DNA of 64,000 nt from Treponema maltophilum ATCC 51939 (GCF_000413055.1 NZ_KE332518.1:1179583-1243582), one strand, 5' to 3'. Positions 27,564-36,477 are shown, numbered from the stretch's first letter. The notes: generated by a model not told the origin, from the letters alone. Made by a program: numbers and translations.

Positions 27564-28439
27564 CTACTTTCGCAGACGTTTTAATACAATCCCGGCGATA
27601 CAGGTATCTTCATACTGCGTACCCGGATACACTTCGACAATGTCCAATTCAACTTCAGTTCCTTCAAAATCATTTATATCGATAAACTGCGGGTTCGGTG
27701 TATCCTGTAATGCTATTACCCGACTTTTATTTGTTTTTACGTCGGTCATTTTGATTTTCTTGACGCGCGAATTCTTTTTATATAAATCAGGCCTCTCAAA
27801 TGAAATGAATCCGTTAAAGATATAAAATCCGACCGTTTTGCCTATCGCGAACTCTCCATCGTCATCGGCAACCGAAAAACGAACCTTTTCTCCGATTCCC
27901 GCTCCCGGCGCATTTTCGACCCACGGAGCATCCAAACCGAATCTTTCCAGATTTTCCGCTGCATAATCCATACGCGGCCTTGTTGCCGTAGCCGGCTCTT
28001 TCAGGAAAGAAGATGCAGTTGTAGCCTTTGCAGGTGTAAGTACATACAACAGACATTCGGATTTTTCGAGTCCTACATATACAGGGCCTTCAGCACCCTT
28101 ATACGGCACGATACGGCTGTTCTTGAATAAATAACATACTTCATCATTCCATAAAATAATAAATTGTTTATTCTCTTCTCCCCTGACAAGAAACGGAATT
28201 GCATGTTCCGTCCGTATTGTGTACGCATTGATCTCCGTTAAAGAAGGCAGCACTCGTGATGTATATAAATTACCGAAAAAAGCCTTTTGTGCAGTCAAAA
28301 TAACATAAGATTCTCTAAGCTCCAAGCCGCCATATCGATATTCCGCAATGACAGTGCCGTCTTCCGCATAGCCGACCGGCAAACCGAGACAAAATAAAAG
28401 CACTGTTATAATCAGAGTCAGGTTTGTTTTTTTTACCAT
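27564..28439 (-). CDS. secreted protein, C-terminal discoidin-like domain suspected
   Basis: 291 aa. Signal peptide of about 25 residues (MVKKTNLTLIITVLLFCLGL region, cleavage after GYA). The N-terminal half is an unrecognised domain. The last 120 residues (from about NAPGAGIGEKVRF) look like a beta-sandwich of the discoidin / NADase-type glycan-binding kind: a phrase like VGFYIFNGFISF, then VKKIKMTDVKTNKSRVIALQD and VELDIVEVYPGTQYEDTCIAGIVL. That call is from pattern memory only. GAGGGG ribosome site before the ATG. First gene of the pair with the SH3 protein; probably a periplasmic or surface system of unknown job. Confidence 0.55.
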   Translation of the reverse strand: MVKKTNLTLIITVLLFCLGLPVGYAEDGTVIAEYRYGGLELRESYVILTAQKAFFGNLYTSRVLPSLTEINAYTIRTEHAIPFLVRGEENKQFIILWNDEVCYLFKNSRIVPYKGAEGPVYVGLEKSECLLYVLTPAKATTASSFLKEPATATRPRMDYAAENLERFGLDAPWVENAPGAGIGEKVRFSVADDDGEFAIGKTVGFYIFNGFISFERPDLYKKNSRVKKIKMTDVKTNKSRVIALQDTPNPQFIDINDFEGTEVELDIVEVYPGTQYEDTCIAGIVLKRLRK

Positions 28440-28759
28440 GGAATATTTCCCCTCATATTCAATGAAAATTCCCGTGAATTCTGCATATTATTATCAGTCG
28501 CGACGAGCAAAAAAACAGAGTTTTTAAGAAAAAAAATTTATTTTTTTTCTTAAAACGGCAAGACGACAGCGGTGCCGCAAGGAAGTACGGCAAGTCTGTC
28601 TATAGATATGATGACTCCAAATGTTAATTTTGTAAAGCGAAAAAAACGGAATCACCAAAAAGAATGGCGGATAAAAAAAACGATGAAAATAATAAAAGTA
28701 AACCCATAAACAGTCTACTTTTACAGACATCTTGATATTAATTCTATGCAAAAAAGTGT
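28440..28759. other. 320-nt intergenic stretch without a gene
   Basis: AT-rich spacer between mfd and the secreted-protein pair. It holds an AT-only inverted repeat (28522-28555), a short GC-richer patch (28556-28602) with a repeated GGCAAG word, and possibly the promoter of the pair. A 79-codon open frame on the minus strand has no ribosome site and a composition unlike a protein; I do not call it. Confidence 0.6.
28522..28555. repeat. 15-bp perfect AT-only inverted repeat
   Basis: Arms 28522-28536 and 28541-28555 (TTTTAAG plus eight A, and its complement) with a four-base loop. It lies downstream of mfd. It could act as a weak terminator or DNA structural element; the lack of G-C pairs makes a normal rho-independent terminator doubtful. 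Confidence 0.6.
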
Positions 28760-31700
28760 TCATGTTAATAAGGTTTCGAGTTTTTCGCGTATGAATTGGC
28801 TTTTTTCCTGTAAGCCGATTTTGCCCGTTTGCAAGACAAGAACGTTCGGCCTTCGGGCATCGAGTGTAATTCGGCCGGCATTTTCTTTTATAAGGCGGAG
28901 CACTTTTTCCACCGCAATGTCGGATACGCGCGAAAACTCGACGGTAACGACACCGTTTCGTTCTTTAAGGGCCGAGATGGACAGTTTTTTCGCGATGATT
29001 TTGATTTCAACCAATGCTAAAAGGCTCGATACTTCCGGCGGAATCGGGCCGAAACGGTCGTCCAGTTCGGCGTAAATGCGGGCGGCTTCGTCTTCGCTCG
29101 AGCCGGCGGCGGCGATCTTTTTGTATACTTCCATTTTTGTCTGCGCATTGGAAATATAGGTATCGGGAATAAAACCGGTGTATTCGAGTTCCAAAAGCGG
29201 CTCTTGTTCTTCGCGGTAATTTTCGTCGCTCAGGCGCTGCACGGCTTCTTCCAAAAGGCGTAAATACATATCGAAACCGACCGAGTACACATCGCCGGAT
29301 TGGTCGCGCCCCAAAAGGTTGCCGGCCCCGCGGATTTCCATATCTTTCATCGCGATTTTAAAGCCGCTTCCCAACTCGGTAAAGTCGCTTATAACCTGCA
29401 AGCGCTTCATCGCAACTTCGCTTAAAGAGCGGTTTTCAGGATACAAAAGATAGGCATAGGCTTTTCGGTCGCTGCGCCCTACCCGTCCGCGCAGCTGGTA
29501 CAGCTGGGACACGCCGTACATGTCGGCGCGGTCGATAATGATTGTATTGACGTTCGGAATATCGATACCGTTTTCTATAATTGTCGTTGCAATCAATACG
29601 TGAAAACCGCCCATTTTGAATCGGCGGAAAATATCGTCGAGTTCGCTCGCGCTCATTTGCCCGTGGGCGGTGTCTATCGACATTTCGGGGACAAGCTGCT
29701 GCAATTTAATTCTGATTTCTTCAAGGCTTTCGACGCGGTTGTGAAGGTAAAACACCTGCCCGCCCCGCTCGGCTTCGTGCCTGATCGCTTCGGCAACGCG
29801 CTCGTCGCTGTACGCTTCGATAACGGTTTCGATCGCGCGTCTGTTTTGCGGCGGCGTCTTAAGCAAGCTCATATCGCGGATTTTCAAAAGGCTCATATGC
29901 AGCGTGCGCGGAATGGGCGTTGCGCTCATTGCCAGCGCGTCGACGTTTGTGCGGAGCTGCTTGAGCCGCTCTTTGTCCTTTACGCCGAAACGCTGCTCTT
30001 CGTCGATAATCATAAGTCCCAAATCTTTGAATCGCACGTCTTTTTGAATAATGCGGTGCGTTCCGATTAAAATATCGATTTCGCCTTTTTCAAGCGAACG
30101 CAGAATCTTCGTTTGTTCGCCCTTCGACACAAAGCGCGACATATGAGCGATGCGTACGGGAAAATTTTCAAAGCGTTCGACGCAGGTTTCGTAGTGCTGT
30201 TCGGCCAATATGGTCGTCGGTGCCAAAAACGCAACCTGCTTGCCGCCCATAACGGCTTTAAAAGCCGCCCTCATCGCAAGCTCCGTTTTTCCGTAACCGA
30301 CATCGCCGCAAATGAGGCGGTCCATCGGCACGGGCTTTTCCATATCGGCTTTTATTTCGGCGGCAACGCTAAGCTGGTCGTCCGTTTCGACATACGGAAA
30401 AGCCGCTTCAAAGGCCGTCATAAATTCGCTGTCTTTCGGAAAGGCAAAACCGCGCGCCGCTTTACGCCGCGAATACAAATCGATCAATTTATTTGCAATA
30501 TCTTCGACCGACTGCTTTACGCGGTTTTTTCGGTTTTCCCAGCTTTTGGAACCGAGTCTGTCCAAGCGCGGCGCTTCCCCTTCGTTTCCGATATAGCGCT
30601 GCACAAGGTTTACCTGCTCGATGGGAATAAAAACGGTTTCTTCGTCGGCGTATTCGAGTTTAACGTAATCGCGCTCGTGCCCCAGAGCTTTTATGCGCTC
30701 GATTCCTTTAAAAAGACCGATGCCGTAATTGACATGCACGACGTAATCGCCGGGGTTAAGCTCGATAAAGGTGTCAAGGACGGCGCTTTTAGCCTGCTTT
30801 ACGGATTTGGGCGTATGTTTGCGCCGGCCGAAAATTTCGTTTTCCTGAATTACCAAAAGCTTTACATCGGCGAGCGCGAAACCCGCGCTTATCGAAAACG
30901 GTTCCACACGCACCGGTTCGATTTTTACCGATTCCGATTTTGCGGACGGCTTCGGAAATGCCGTCTGCGGCGTGCCCTTTTGCGGTGCGATCTTCTGCAC
31001 GCGCGTAAAATCTTTTAAAAGTTCGTCTATGCGCAATGCCTGATTTTCGCTTCCGGCGCAGATAAAAATACGCCAAAAATCTTTTTGCAGGCCTTCGATG
31101 CTTTCTTTTAAATAATTGATATTGCCGAAAAAACTGTGTGCAGGATCGCAGTCGACATGCAGGCGGGAATACTCTTGCGTATCTTCGGTTTTGATTGTAC
31201 GGAATAAAATCCGCTTGCCGTGTTTTTGCACCGAATCGGCAAAGCGCAAAAGCTGCGTTTCAGGCGGCGGCACATAGCGCGAAGCGAGGGCTTTTTTGTA
31301 CAAGCCTGCGTACTCTTTGTCCAAATTGTCCTGCGCGTTCACTTGCCGGTCGTAATCCAAAAACATAACGACCGCGTCTTCTCCCGCATAATCGAGCATG
31401 CACGGGTACGAGTTTTTTTGCGCAGCGGCCGTGTTCAGCCCGTCCGCCGCGTGAACTACCGGATAAAAAAATTCTTCGCCTTCGGCTTCTCTCGCGGTCA
31501 ATAAATCTTCGATAAGTGAAGCGCACGAATCTTCGTTTTTTGCAAGTTTACTTTGCAGTTTCAGGATTAACTCGTCGGTCCATACGGTTTCTTTCATCGG
31601 ATAAATAAGCAAGCCGTCGGTTTTTCCGAGCGAGGTTTGCGTTTCGCAGTCAAAAGAACGTATACTTTCTATGCGGTCAAAATCGAATACAATGCGCTGG

Positions 31701-32362
31701 GCATAATCTTCGCCGGGCATAAAGATGTCGAGCACTTCGCCGCGCAGGGTAAACTCGCCGCGCACCGTTACGCGCGGTACGCGCGTATAGCCCTGCGAAA
31801 CCAAACGGTCGGCCAAGGCGGCAGGATCGAAGACAAGACCGACATGCACGTAAAAAAGCAAGGACGCCGTATATTCGGGCGGCGGAACCGGCGTTAAAAA
31901 AGAACGCTGTGTTGCGACAAAAACTGCCGCCCGTTTTGGAAAATCTTCGCGCGCCGCGTTCTTGTGCGGCTCCGGAAATAATCCGCTGAAAGCCGGATTC
32001 GTTTTAAGGAATTTTGCAAGCACGCAGGCGCGCTCGCCGAATATGCGCGCACCCTTTGCCGCCGGCCGGTACGGCAGCGTTCCCCACCACGGAAGATAAT
32101 AGATATCAGCCGAAAGTCCGCCCTGACCGTCGGCAAAAACGGTTTGCAAATCGGCAATCAAATCCTTTGCATCCTGCTCTTCGGGAACGACAAGCACGGC
32201 GGTCGTACAATCGCGCAAAAAATATTCGGCTACAAAAAAAGCGTACAAACCCTTTTGCATGCCGTCAATTTCACGCGGAAACAAAGCGGCGCCTTTTGCA
32301 AAATTTTGCATAATTTGCTGTATATTTTTTGACGAATGTATGATATGATTTAACGAATTCAT
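28760..32362 (-). CDS. mfd: transcription-repair coupling factor Mfd
   Basis: Removes RNA polymerase stalled at DNA damage and recruits UvrA. 1200 aa. N-terminal UvrB-like damage-recognition module (WWGTLPYRPAAKGARIFGERA near residue 95), RNA polymerase-interaction domain near 520-600 (LNPGDYVVHVNYGIGLFKGIE, ETVFIPIEQVNLVQRYIG), then SF2 helicase motifs: GDVGYGKTELAMR (Walker A), IIDEEQRFG (II), ALSATPIPRTL-like AMSATPIPRTL (III), QLRGRVGRSDRKAYAYL (VI), and the TRG motif region. The C-terminal D7 domain follows. Start taken at 32362; a second Met 17 codons further in is possible. Divergent from the gene at 32400. Confidence 0.97.
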   Translation of the reverse strand: MNSLNHIIHSSKNIQQIMQNFAKGAALFPREIDGMQKGLYAFFVAEYFLRDCTTAVLVVPEEQDAKDLIADLQTVFADGQGGLSADIYYLPWWGTLPYRPAAKGARIFGERACVLAKFLKTNPAFSGLFPEPHKNAAREDFPKRAAVFVATQRSFLTPVPPPEYTASLLFYVHVGLVFDPAALADRLVSQGYTRVPRVTVRGEFTLRGEVLDIFMPGEDYAQRIVFDFDRIESIRSFDCETQTSLGKTDGLLIYPMKETVWTDELILKLQSKLAKNEDSCASLIEDLLTAREAEGEEFFYPVVHAADGLNTAAAQKNSYPCMLDYAGEDAVVMFLDYDRQVNAQDNLDKEYAGLYKKALASRYVPPPETQLLRFADSVQKHGKRILFRTIKTEDTQEYSRLHVDCDPAHSFFGNINYLKESIEGLQKDFWRIFICAGSENQALRIDELLKDFTRVQKIAPQKGTPQTAFPKPSAKSESVKIEPVRVEPFSISAGFALADVKLLVIQENEIFGRRKHTPKSVKQAKSAVLDTFIELNPGDYVVHVNYGIGLFKGIERIKALGHERDYVKLEYADEETVFIPIEQVNLVQRYIGNEGEAPRLDRLGSKSWENRKNRVKQSVEDIANKLIDLYSRRKAARGFAFPKDSEFMTAFEAAFPYVETDDQLSVAAEIKADMEKPVPMDRLICGDVGYGKTELAMRAAFKAVMGGKQVAFLAPTTILAEQHYETCVERFENFPVRIAHMSRFVSKGEQTKILRSLEKGEIDILIGTHRIIQKDVRFKDLGLMIIDEEQRFGVKDKERLKQLRTNVDALAMSATPIPRTLHMSLLKIRDMSLLKTPPQNRRAIETVIEAYSDERVAEAIRHEAERGGQVFYLHNRVESLEEIRIKLQQLVPEMSIDTAHGQMSASELDDIFRRFKMGGFHVLIATTIIENGIDIPNVNTIIIDRADMYGVSQLYQLRGRVGRSDRKAYAYLLYPENRSLSEVAMKRLQVISDFTELGSGFKIAMKDMEIRGAGNLLGRDQSGDVYSVGFDMYLRLLEEAVQRLSDENYREEQEPLLELEYTGFIPDTYISNAQTKMEVYKKIAAAGSSEDEAARIYAELDDRFGPIPPEVSSLLALVEIKIIAKKLSISALKERNGVVTVEFSRVSDIAVEKVLRLIKENAGRITLDARRPNVLVLQTGKIGLQEKSQFIREKLETLLT

Positions 32363-32399
32363 GTATAATGTCCGATATTAAATGTACGGAGAACAAGTT

Positions 32400-33368
32400 G
32401 TGAAACGTATTCTTATATGCATTATAGCCGTTTTTATTTTTTTTGCCCAGAGCCTGTGTGCGCAGCGAACGGCCGCCGATCAAACGGCGCAAGTATCCAT
32501 AAAACTGTACGATAGAACCATCTACTATCCCGACAGCGCACAAAACAATCCCGTATACGTTCACGTCAGCATCGTAAACAAGGGACAAAATACGCTGCGT
32601 TTTAAACTTGCCGACGACCGCGCGTTCAGCATTGATTTTACGGCCTTCGACGCACGCAGTACAAAGCTCGTACAAAAAGACAGCCTCATACGCAAGCGCA
32701 CGACCAGTCAAACCGTTTATTTCCGCGAACTGGCAATCGAACCGGAAGAAGAATACGCTTTTATCGTCGATTTAAAAGATTATCTTGTTATCGAAAAACC
32801 GTCGGTCTATTATTTTGAATTGACATTCTACCCCGACTTATATAAATCGAAAAATTCCGCGATCGTTTCAAACAGATTGAGCATTGAAGTCAATCCCAAT
32901 CCGGGAATTGCGTCTTCAACGGTACTGCCGGTCGATTATGCGACTGCCGAAATTCTAAAACCGGAAGCAATTCCGCCGGATAAGGTAATCGAGTATACGA
33001 TTATCGCGCGGCAAAAAAGCTTATGGGACCAATTCTTTTTGTATATGGATGTGGAGTCCGTCTACCTGAAAAACGAAGCGAATAAGCGCAAATATACGGC
33101 ATCTTCCGAGCAGGAACGCATTACGATGCTTTCGAATTTTAAACGAATGCTCGCATCGGCCAACATCGATTCCGATATAGCCGCCATTCCGGAAACTTTT
33201 ACGATCGAAAAAACCGCCTATACCAAAAATGAAGGAACGGTCAGCGTTATCGAGGTTTTCAAGTATCCGACTTTTAAAGAAAAAAAGCGCTACACCTATT
33301 ATGTGCGCAAACGCGACGGCATATGGCACATATACGATTATACGGTCGATAATTTGGGGACTGAATGA
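32400..33368 (+). CDS. exported hypothetical protein (322 aa)
   Basis: Signal peptide VKRILICIIAVFIFFAQSLCAQ. I choose the GTG at 32400, with GGAG 8 nt upstream; an ATG 18 nt earlier has no ribosome site and makes a poorer signal. Residues about 30-170 look like an immunoglobulin-like beta sandwich (VYVHVSIVNKGQNTLRFKL, AFIVDLKDYLVIEKPSVYYFELTF). The C-terminal 120 residues contain a KRMLASANIDSDIAAIPETF helix and a repeat-like KRYTYYVRKRDGIWHIYDYTV ending. No family recognised. The ATGA overlap with the next gene suggests a shared function. A TATAAT box sits at 32364-32369. Confidence 0.7.
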   Translation: MKRILICIIAVFIFFAQSLCAQRTAADQTAQVSIKLYDRTIYYPDSAQNNPVYVHVSIVNKGQNTLRFKLADDRAFSIDFTAFDARSTKLVQKDSLIRKRTTSQTVYFRELAIEPEEEYAFIVDLKDYLVIEKPSVYYFELTFYPDLYKSKNSAIVSNRLSIEVNPNPGIASSTVLPVDYATAEILKPEAIPPDKVIEYTIIARQKSLWDQFFLYMDVESVYLKNEANKRKYTASSEQERITMLSNFKRMLASANIDSDIAAIPETFTIEKTAYTKNEGTVSVIEVFKYPTFKEKKRYTYYVRKRDGIWHIYDYTVDNLGTE

Positions 33369-34573
33369 AAGCGCTGTTGATTTCGGAATCCGACGAGATA
33401 CTCAATTCATACGCGGCTTTTTTTAAAAAAGCCGGCTATGATACGGTATGCTACCGCTGGCTTTTAAAAGCGATGGACAATCTGGAAGAAATAGAGCCCC
33501 GGGTTGTCTTTATCGACGGATTCGGTTATCCGCGGCACTGGAAAACGCTTGCACAGTACATTAAAACAAGTTTTAAAAACGCGCCCCTCGTGCTTCTTGC
33601 CGCAGATCTCTCGGATGAAGAAACGAAAAAAGCCGACTGTTTGGACGTTCACTGTATACGCGGTTCAATTGAAGACGAACAAACGCGCCGCAACATCCTT
33701 TCGCTGCTGCATCCGGAACAAGAACCCGAAGCAACCGCCGAGCCTGTCGAAGAGATTGAAGAACCGGAAGTGCCGGCTGCCGACCGCATTCAGACGGCCG
33801 AACCTGTAGAGTTCGCGGAACCGTCGGAAGAAGAGTCGGCAAATCCGGAGCCGACGACGGCACCCTCTTTGAACGATGGCGAACCCGTTTCGGCACGTGC
33901 GGAAGAACTTGCCGAGTGTGAAGCTGCACCTGTACAGCCTGAGGTTGAACCGGCGGAACAATCGGCCGAACTCATAGCGGCGACTGAACCGGCGGAAATT
34001 GCGGAGCCGGAAAGTTTTGCTCCGCCACCTGAAACGGATGGACAGGACACTTGCGCAGCCGAAGCACTGCCGTTTTTCGCCGCGACGGCTGAGCCGGAAG
34101 TTCCGGCGGAGTTTGCAGAATCGATTAAGACACCGGGTTCTGCGGAGACTGTATTTGAAGAGCCCGAACCTATCGACAACGAACCGTTCTTTAAAGCCGT
34201 ACAGCCGCTGCCTGAACAATCGGCGGAGCCTGTTGAACAGTTTGAAAAACCGGCAGTGCAGGAAGAAAAATCCGAAGCCGCCTCGCTTGACGAGCGGAAC
34301 GGTGAAAACGAACCGGAAGCCGCTTCAGGCGACAATGAAGTTTTTTCGTTTACGTTTTTTCATCCGCGCACAAAAACCGCAATATACGGAAGTACGGTTT
34401 CTTTTAAGCCTCCCCTGCTCTACTTTAAGCCCGACGATTCTTCCGTGCTGCACACACTGCGCTTCGGTCAAAAATCTTCGGGCGTTATAAACGACAAAGG
34501 ACTTGCATCCGACGTTTCGGTGCAAATACAGGGTTTTGAAAACGACAACATTGAATTATGTCTTTTAAAGTAG
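33365..34573 (+). CDS. degenerate receiver domain with long Glu/Pro/Ala linker and C-terminal small beta domain
   Basis: 402 aa. Residues 1-118 have the alternating pattern of a response-regulator receiver: MKALLISESDE, VVFIDGFGYP with an Asp at the phospho-acceptor position, PLVLLAADL. The acidic pair is altered, the Thr/Ser switch is Ala, and the conserved Lys is not evident, so it is probably a pseudo-receiver. Residues about 120-325 are a low-complexity Glu/Pro/Ala/Ser tract with repeated AEPxE words. The last 75 residues (FSFTFFHPRTKTAIYGSTVS onward) form a beta-rich domain, perhaps PilZ-like, without the PilZ RxxxR/DxSxxG motifs. The stop codon lies inside an inverted repeat. Confidence 0.6.
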   Translation: MKALLISESDEILNSYAAFFKKAGYDTVCYRWLLKAMDNLEEIEPRVVFIDGFGYPRHWKTLAQYIKTSFKNAPLVLLAADLSDEETKKADCLDVHCIRGSIEDEQTRRNILSLLHPEQEPEATAEPVEEIEEPEVPAADRIQTAEPVEFAEPSEEESANPEPTTAPSLNDGEPVSARAEELAECEAAPVQPEVEPAEQSAELIAATEPAEIAEPESFAPPPETDGQDTCAAEALPFFAATAEPEVPAEFAESIKTPGSAETVFEEPEPIDNEPFFKAVQPLPEQSAEPVEQFEKPAVQEEKSEAASLDERNGENEPEAASGDNEVFSFTFFHPRTKTAIYGSTVSFKPPLLYFKPDDSSVLHTLRFGQKSSGVINDKGLASDVSVQIQGFENDNIELCLLK

Positions 34574-34746
34574 GGCTTCAGCATAATAAATGAAAACCGG
34601 TAAAGAAACGGACTATTCCCGAATAGACTCGTGAAAGGAGGACGTTCAGGCAATTCGCTTCGCTCATAAGCCATTCACGGCCTCCTTTCACAAGTTTTTG
34701 CTAAGCACGATTTCTTCCAAGTTCTTTAGCCATGCTGAAGCCCTAC
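34570..34746. repeat. 177-bp inverted-repeat element (MITE-like or structured RNA)
   Basis: Outer perfect 15-bp inverted repeat GTAGGGCTTCAGCAT (34570-34584) with its complement at 34732-34746. Inside it is a second inverted repeat, GTGAAAGGAGG (34631-34641) with CCTCCTTTCAC (34681-34691), extended by several more pairs. The element starts on the stop codon of the upstream gene. No target-site duplication is evident. It holds only short open frames. It could be a miniature transposable element, or a large terminator-like RNA structure between that gene and tRNA-Leu. Confidence 0.65.
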
Positions 34747-34763
34747 ATCACGTAACCGATGAC

Positions 34764-34792
34764 TTGACACGAAAGGTATTTTTTACTATTAT
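34764..34792 (+). promoter_or_regulatory. tRNA-Leu promoter (TTGACA-17-TATTAT)
   Basis: Perfect TTGACA (34764-34769), 17-nt spacer, TATTAT (34787-34792), 21 nt before the first tRNA base. Confidence 0.75.
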
Positions 34793-34813
34793 TTTACCGT
34801 TATTAAACGATTT

Positions 34814-34897
34814 GCCCGGATGGTGGAATTGGTAGACACGCTAGTTTCAGGTACTAGAGCCTTCACGGGTGTGCAAGTTCAAGTCTTGTTCCGGGCA
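34814..34897 (+). tRNA. tRNA-Leu (anticodon CAG)
   Basis: 84-nt class II tRNA. Acceptor GCCCGGA pairs with TCCGGGC, D arm region TGGTGGAATTGGTAGACACG typical of tRNA-Leu, anticodon arm CTAGT-TTCAGGT-ACTAG (CAG), long variable arm, T loop TTCAAGT, discriminator A. CCA is not encoded. Confidence 0.95.
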
Positions 34898-34949
34898 TAA
34901 AAAACGATTTTTTACTGATTTTCCTCTGGATTTTTTTTACCAAGTACGT

Positions 34950-34955
34950 TATGCT
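34950..34955 (+). promoter_or_regulatory. -10 box before the zinc-ribbon membrane protein
   Basis: TATGCT ends 6 nt before the ATG at 34962, with no ribosome site. The -35 region (TGGATT at 34927-34932) is a poor match. Consistent with a leaderless message. Confidence 0.4.
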
Positions 34956-34961
34956 TTTTTT

Positions 34962-35291
34962 ATGAACGCAAAACACCGTCCGAAATTCTTTTGCGAATCA
35001 TGCAATACGGAAGTGCCGCTCGATGCGAAATTCTGTCCCAAATGCGGGCGTTTTTTTGCTTCCGTGCGCTGCCCCGCATGCGGCCAAACGGGAGAGCATT
35101 CGGACTTTGCCAAAGGCTGCCCGCGCTGCGGCTATGCAATGACCGGTTACGGTCGCGGCGGCGCGGATACCGCAAAAGATAAAAATCGGCGTAAAAGGAG
35201 CGACGATCCGCTGCCCGCTTGGATTTACATTGCAACCTTCGTACTTTTGGGAGCGGTACTCGCAATACTTTATCGATTTTTAATCCGGTAA
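34962..35291 (+). CDS. zinc-ribbon membrane protein (109 aa)
   Basis: Two C4 zinc ribbons at the N-terminus (CESC...CPKC and CPAC...CPRC, residues about 10-55), a basic linker (KDKNRRKRSDD), and one C-terminal membrane segment of about 22 residues (WIYIATFVLLGAVLAILYRF). A small tail-anchored cytoplasmic-facing zinc protein; no function recognised. The ATG at 34962 is chosen because the longer frame runs back into tRNA-Leu. Confidence 0.7.
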   Translation: MNAKHRPKFFCESCNTEVPLDAKFCPKCGRFFASVRCPACGQTGEHSDFAKGCPRCGYAMTGYGRGGADTAKDKNRRKRSDDPLPAWIYIATFVLLGAVLAILYRFLIR

Positions 35292-35323
35292 CCGTACCGC
35301 GCTTTTTCAAGTCGCGGTTAGCG

Positions 35324-35354
35324 CTTTCGGCGGATTTTTGCCGAAGGGCTTTTT
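35324..35354 (+). terminator. rho-independent terminator after the zinc-ribbon gene
   Basis: Stem CTTTCGGC (35324-35331) with GCCGAAGG (35340-35347), one G-T pair, then a T run at 35350-35354. It overlaps the stop codon of the convergent alr gene. Confidence 0.7.
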
Positions 35355-36477
35355 AACAGACGACGCGCGGCACCCGAGCCGAAATTCCGGTAAGAATTTC
35401 ATAGTGTATCGTGTGCAGCAATTTTGCGGCGTCTTCCGCCGTCGGTTCATTCGGTTTTATCCCGAAAATAACGGCTTCATCCCACCTCTTAACGCGCGAA
35501 GATCCGCCTATATCGACCATACATTGATCCATGCAAATGCGTCCGACAATCGGATAGCGCTCGCCGTGTATCGCAACGCTGAAGCCCGGCGACAAATTCC
35601 GCAAAAGCCCGTCGCCGTAACCTATGGGCATTGTTGCGATGCGCGTATCTTTTTTCGCGGTCCACGTACGGCCGTACGAAACGGACTGTCCCGCCTTAAG
35701 CTCCTTAATGCTCACGACCGGCGCGACGAGTTCCATAACCGGCTTAAGATCGGGCTTTGAAGGCAGCGTTTTAAGTTCTTCCGACGGAAAATATCCGTAG
35801 GCGATAATACCCGCGCGCACCATATCGAAATGCGCTTCGGGATACATGAGAATACCGCCGGAGGCCGCGCAGTGTTTGATTCCCGGATCGATGCCCGCTC
35901 TTTGAACCGCATCGGCGCTTTGCTTAAAAACCGCAATTTGATTTTTCGTGTACGCGATATCGTCCGGCTTCAGCGAATCCGAAACGGCAAAGTGCGTGCA
36001 CATGCCTTCCAAACGCAAATGTTTTGAAGCGCATATGCGGCGCGCCAAAGAAGGCGCGTCTTCGCTTTTGCAGCCTATGCGTGCCATGCCGGTATCGATT
36101 TTTAAATGAACGGGATATTGCGCGCCGGCAAAAGATTTTCCCGCCGCATTGTCCAATAAATCGATACATTCTTCATCGAACACAAAGGGCGTCAGCTTCA
36201 GGCGGATTATATCGGGAATTTCTTCGGGAACGGTAAGGCTGAACAACAAAATCGGAGCCGTAATTCCCTCTTCGCGCAGCAAACGCCCTTCGTCGACGGA
36301 TGCAACGGCAAGATAATCCACACCGCACTCCAATACCTTTCGCGCAACGCATACGGATCCGTGTCCGTATGCATTCGCCTTTACCGAAATGCACAGCTTT
36401 GCTTTGCAATTTTTTTTAATTTGACGGATATTGTGTTCCAAATTGGCAAGGTGAATGCGCGCCTGTGTTCCTCTCAT
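35353..36477 (-). CDS. alr: alanine racemase
   Basis: PLP enzyme that makes D-alanine for peptidoglycan. 374 aa. PLP Lys33 in SVKANAYGHG, the opposite catalytic Tyr268 in SVSYGRTW, the substrate-binding MPIGYGDGL, and the C-terminal VGRICMDQCMVDIG and ARVPR. Normal length and all key residues are present. The minus-strand region upstream has TTGACA (36530 area) with a plausible but imperfect -10 box and a short leader containing AAGGA. Convergent with the zinc-ribbon gene. Confidence 0.96.
   Translation of the reverse strand: MRGTQARIHLANLEHNIRQIKKNCKAKLCISVKANAYGHGSVCVARKVLECGVDYLAVASVDEGRLLREEGITAPILLFSLTVPEEIPDIIRLKLTPFVFDEECIDLLDNAAGKSFAGAQYPVHLKIDTGMARIGCKSEDAPSLARRICASKHLRLEGMCTHFAVSDSLKPDDIAYTKNQIAVFKQSADAVQRAGIDPGIKHCAASGGILMYPEAHFDMVRAGIIAYGYFPSEELKTLPSKPDLKPVMELVAPVVSIKELKAGQSVSYGRTWTAKKDTRIATMPIGYGDGLLRNLSPGFSVAIHGERYPIVGRICMDQCMVDIGGSSRVKRWDEAVIFGIKPNEPTAEDAAKLLHTIHYEILTGISARVPRVVC

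Noticed and set aside
28524-28763. 79-codon open frame on the minus strand between mfd and the secreted pair
   Set aside because: Contains the AT-only hairpin, has no ribosome site and no protein-like composition.
30113-31018. 301-codon open frame antisense to mfd
   Set aside because: Shadow of the biased codon use of mfd; no ribosome site, no recognisable protein.
34468-34674. 68-codon open frame inside the inverted-repeat element
   Set aside because: Crosses the repeat arms and the neighbouring gene; more likely a by-product of the repeat.
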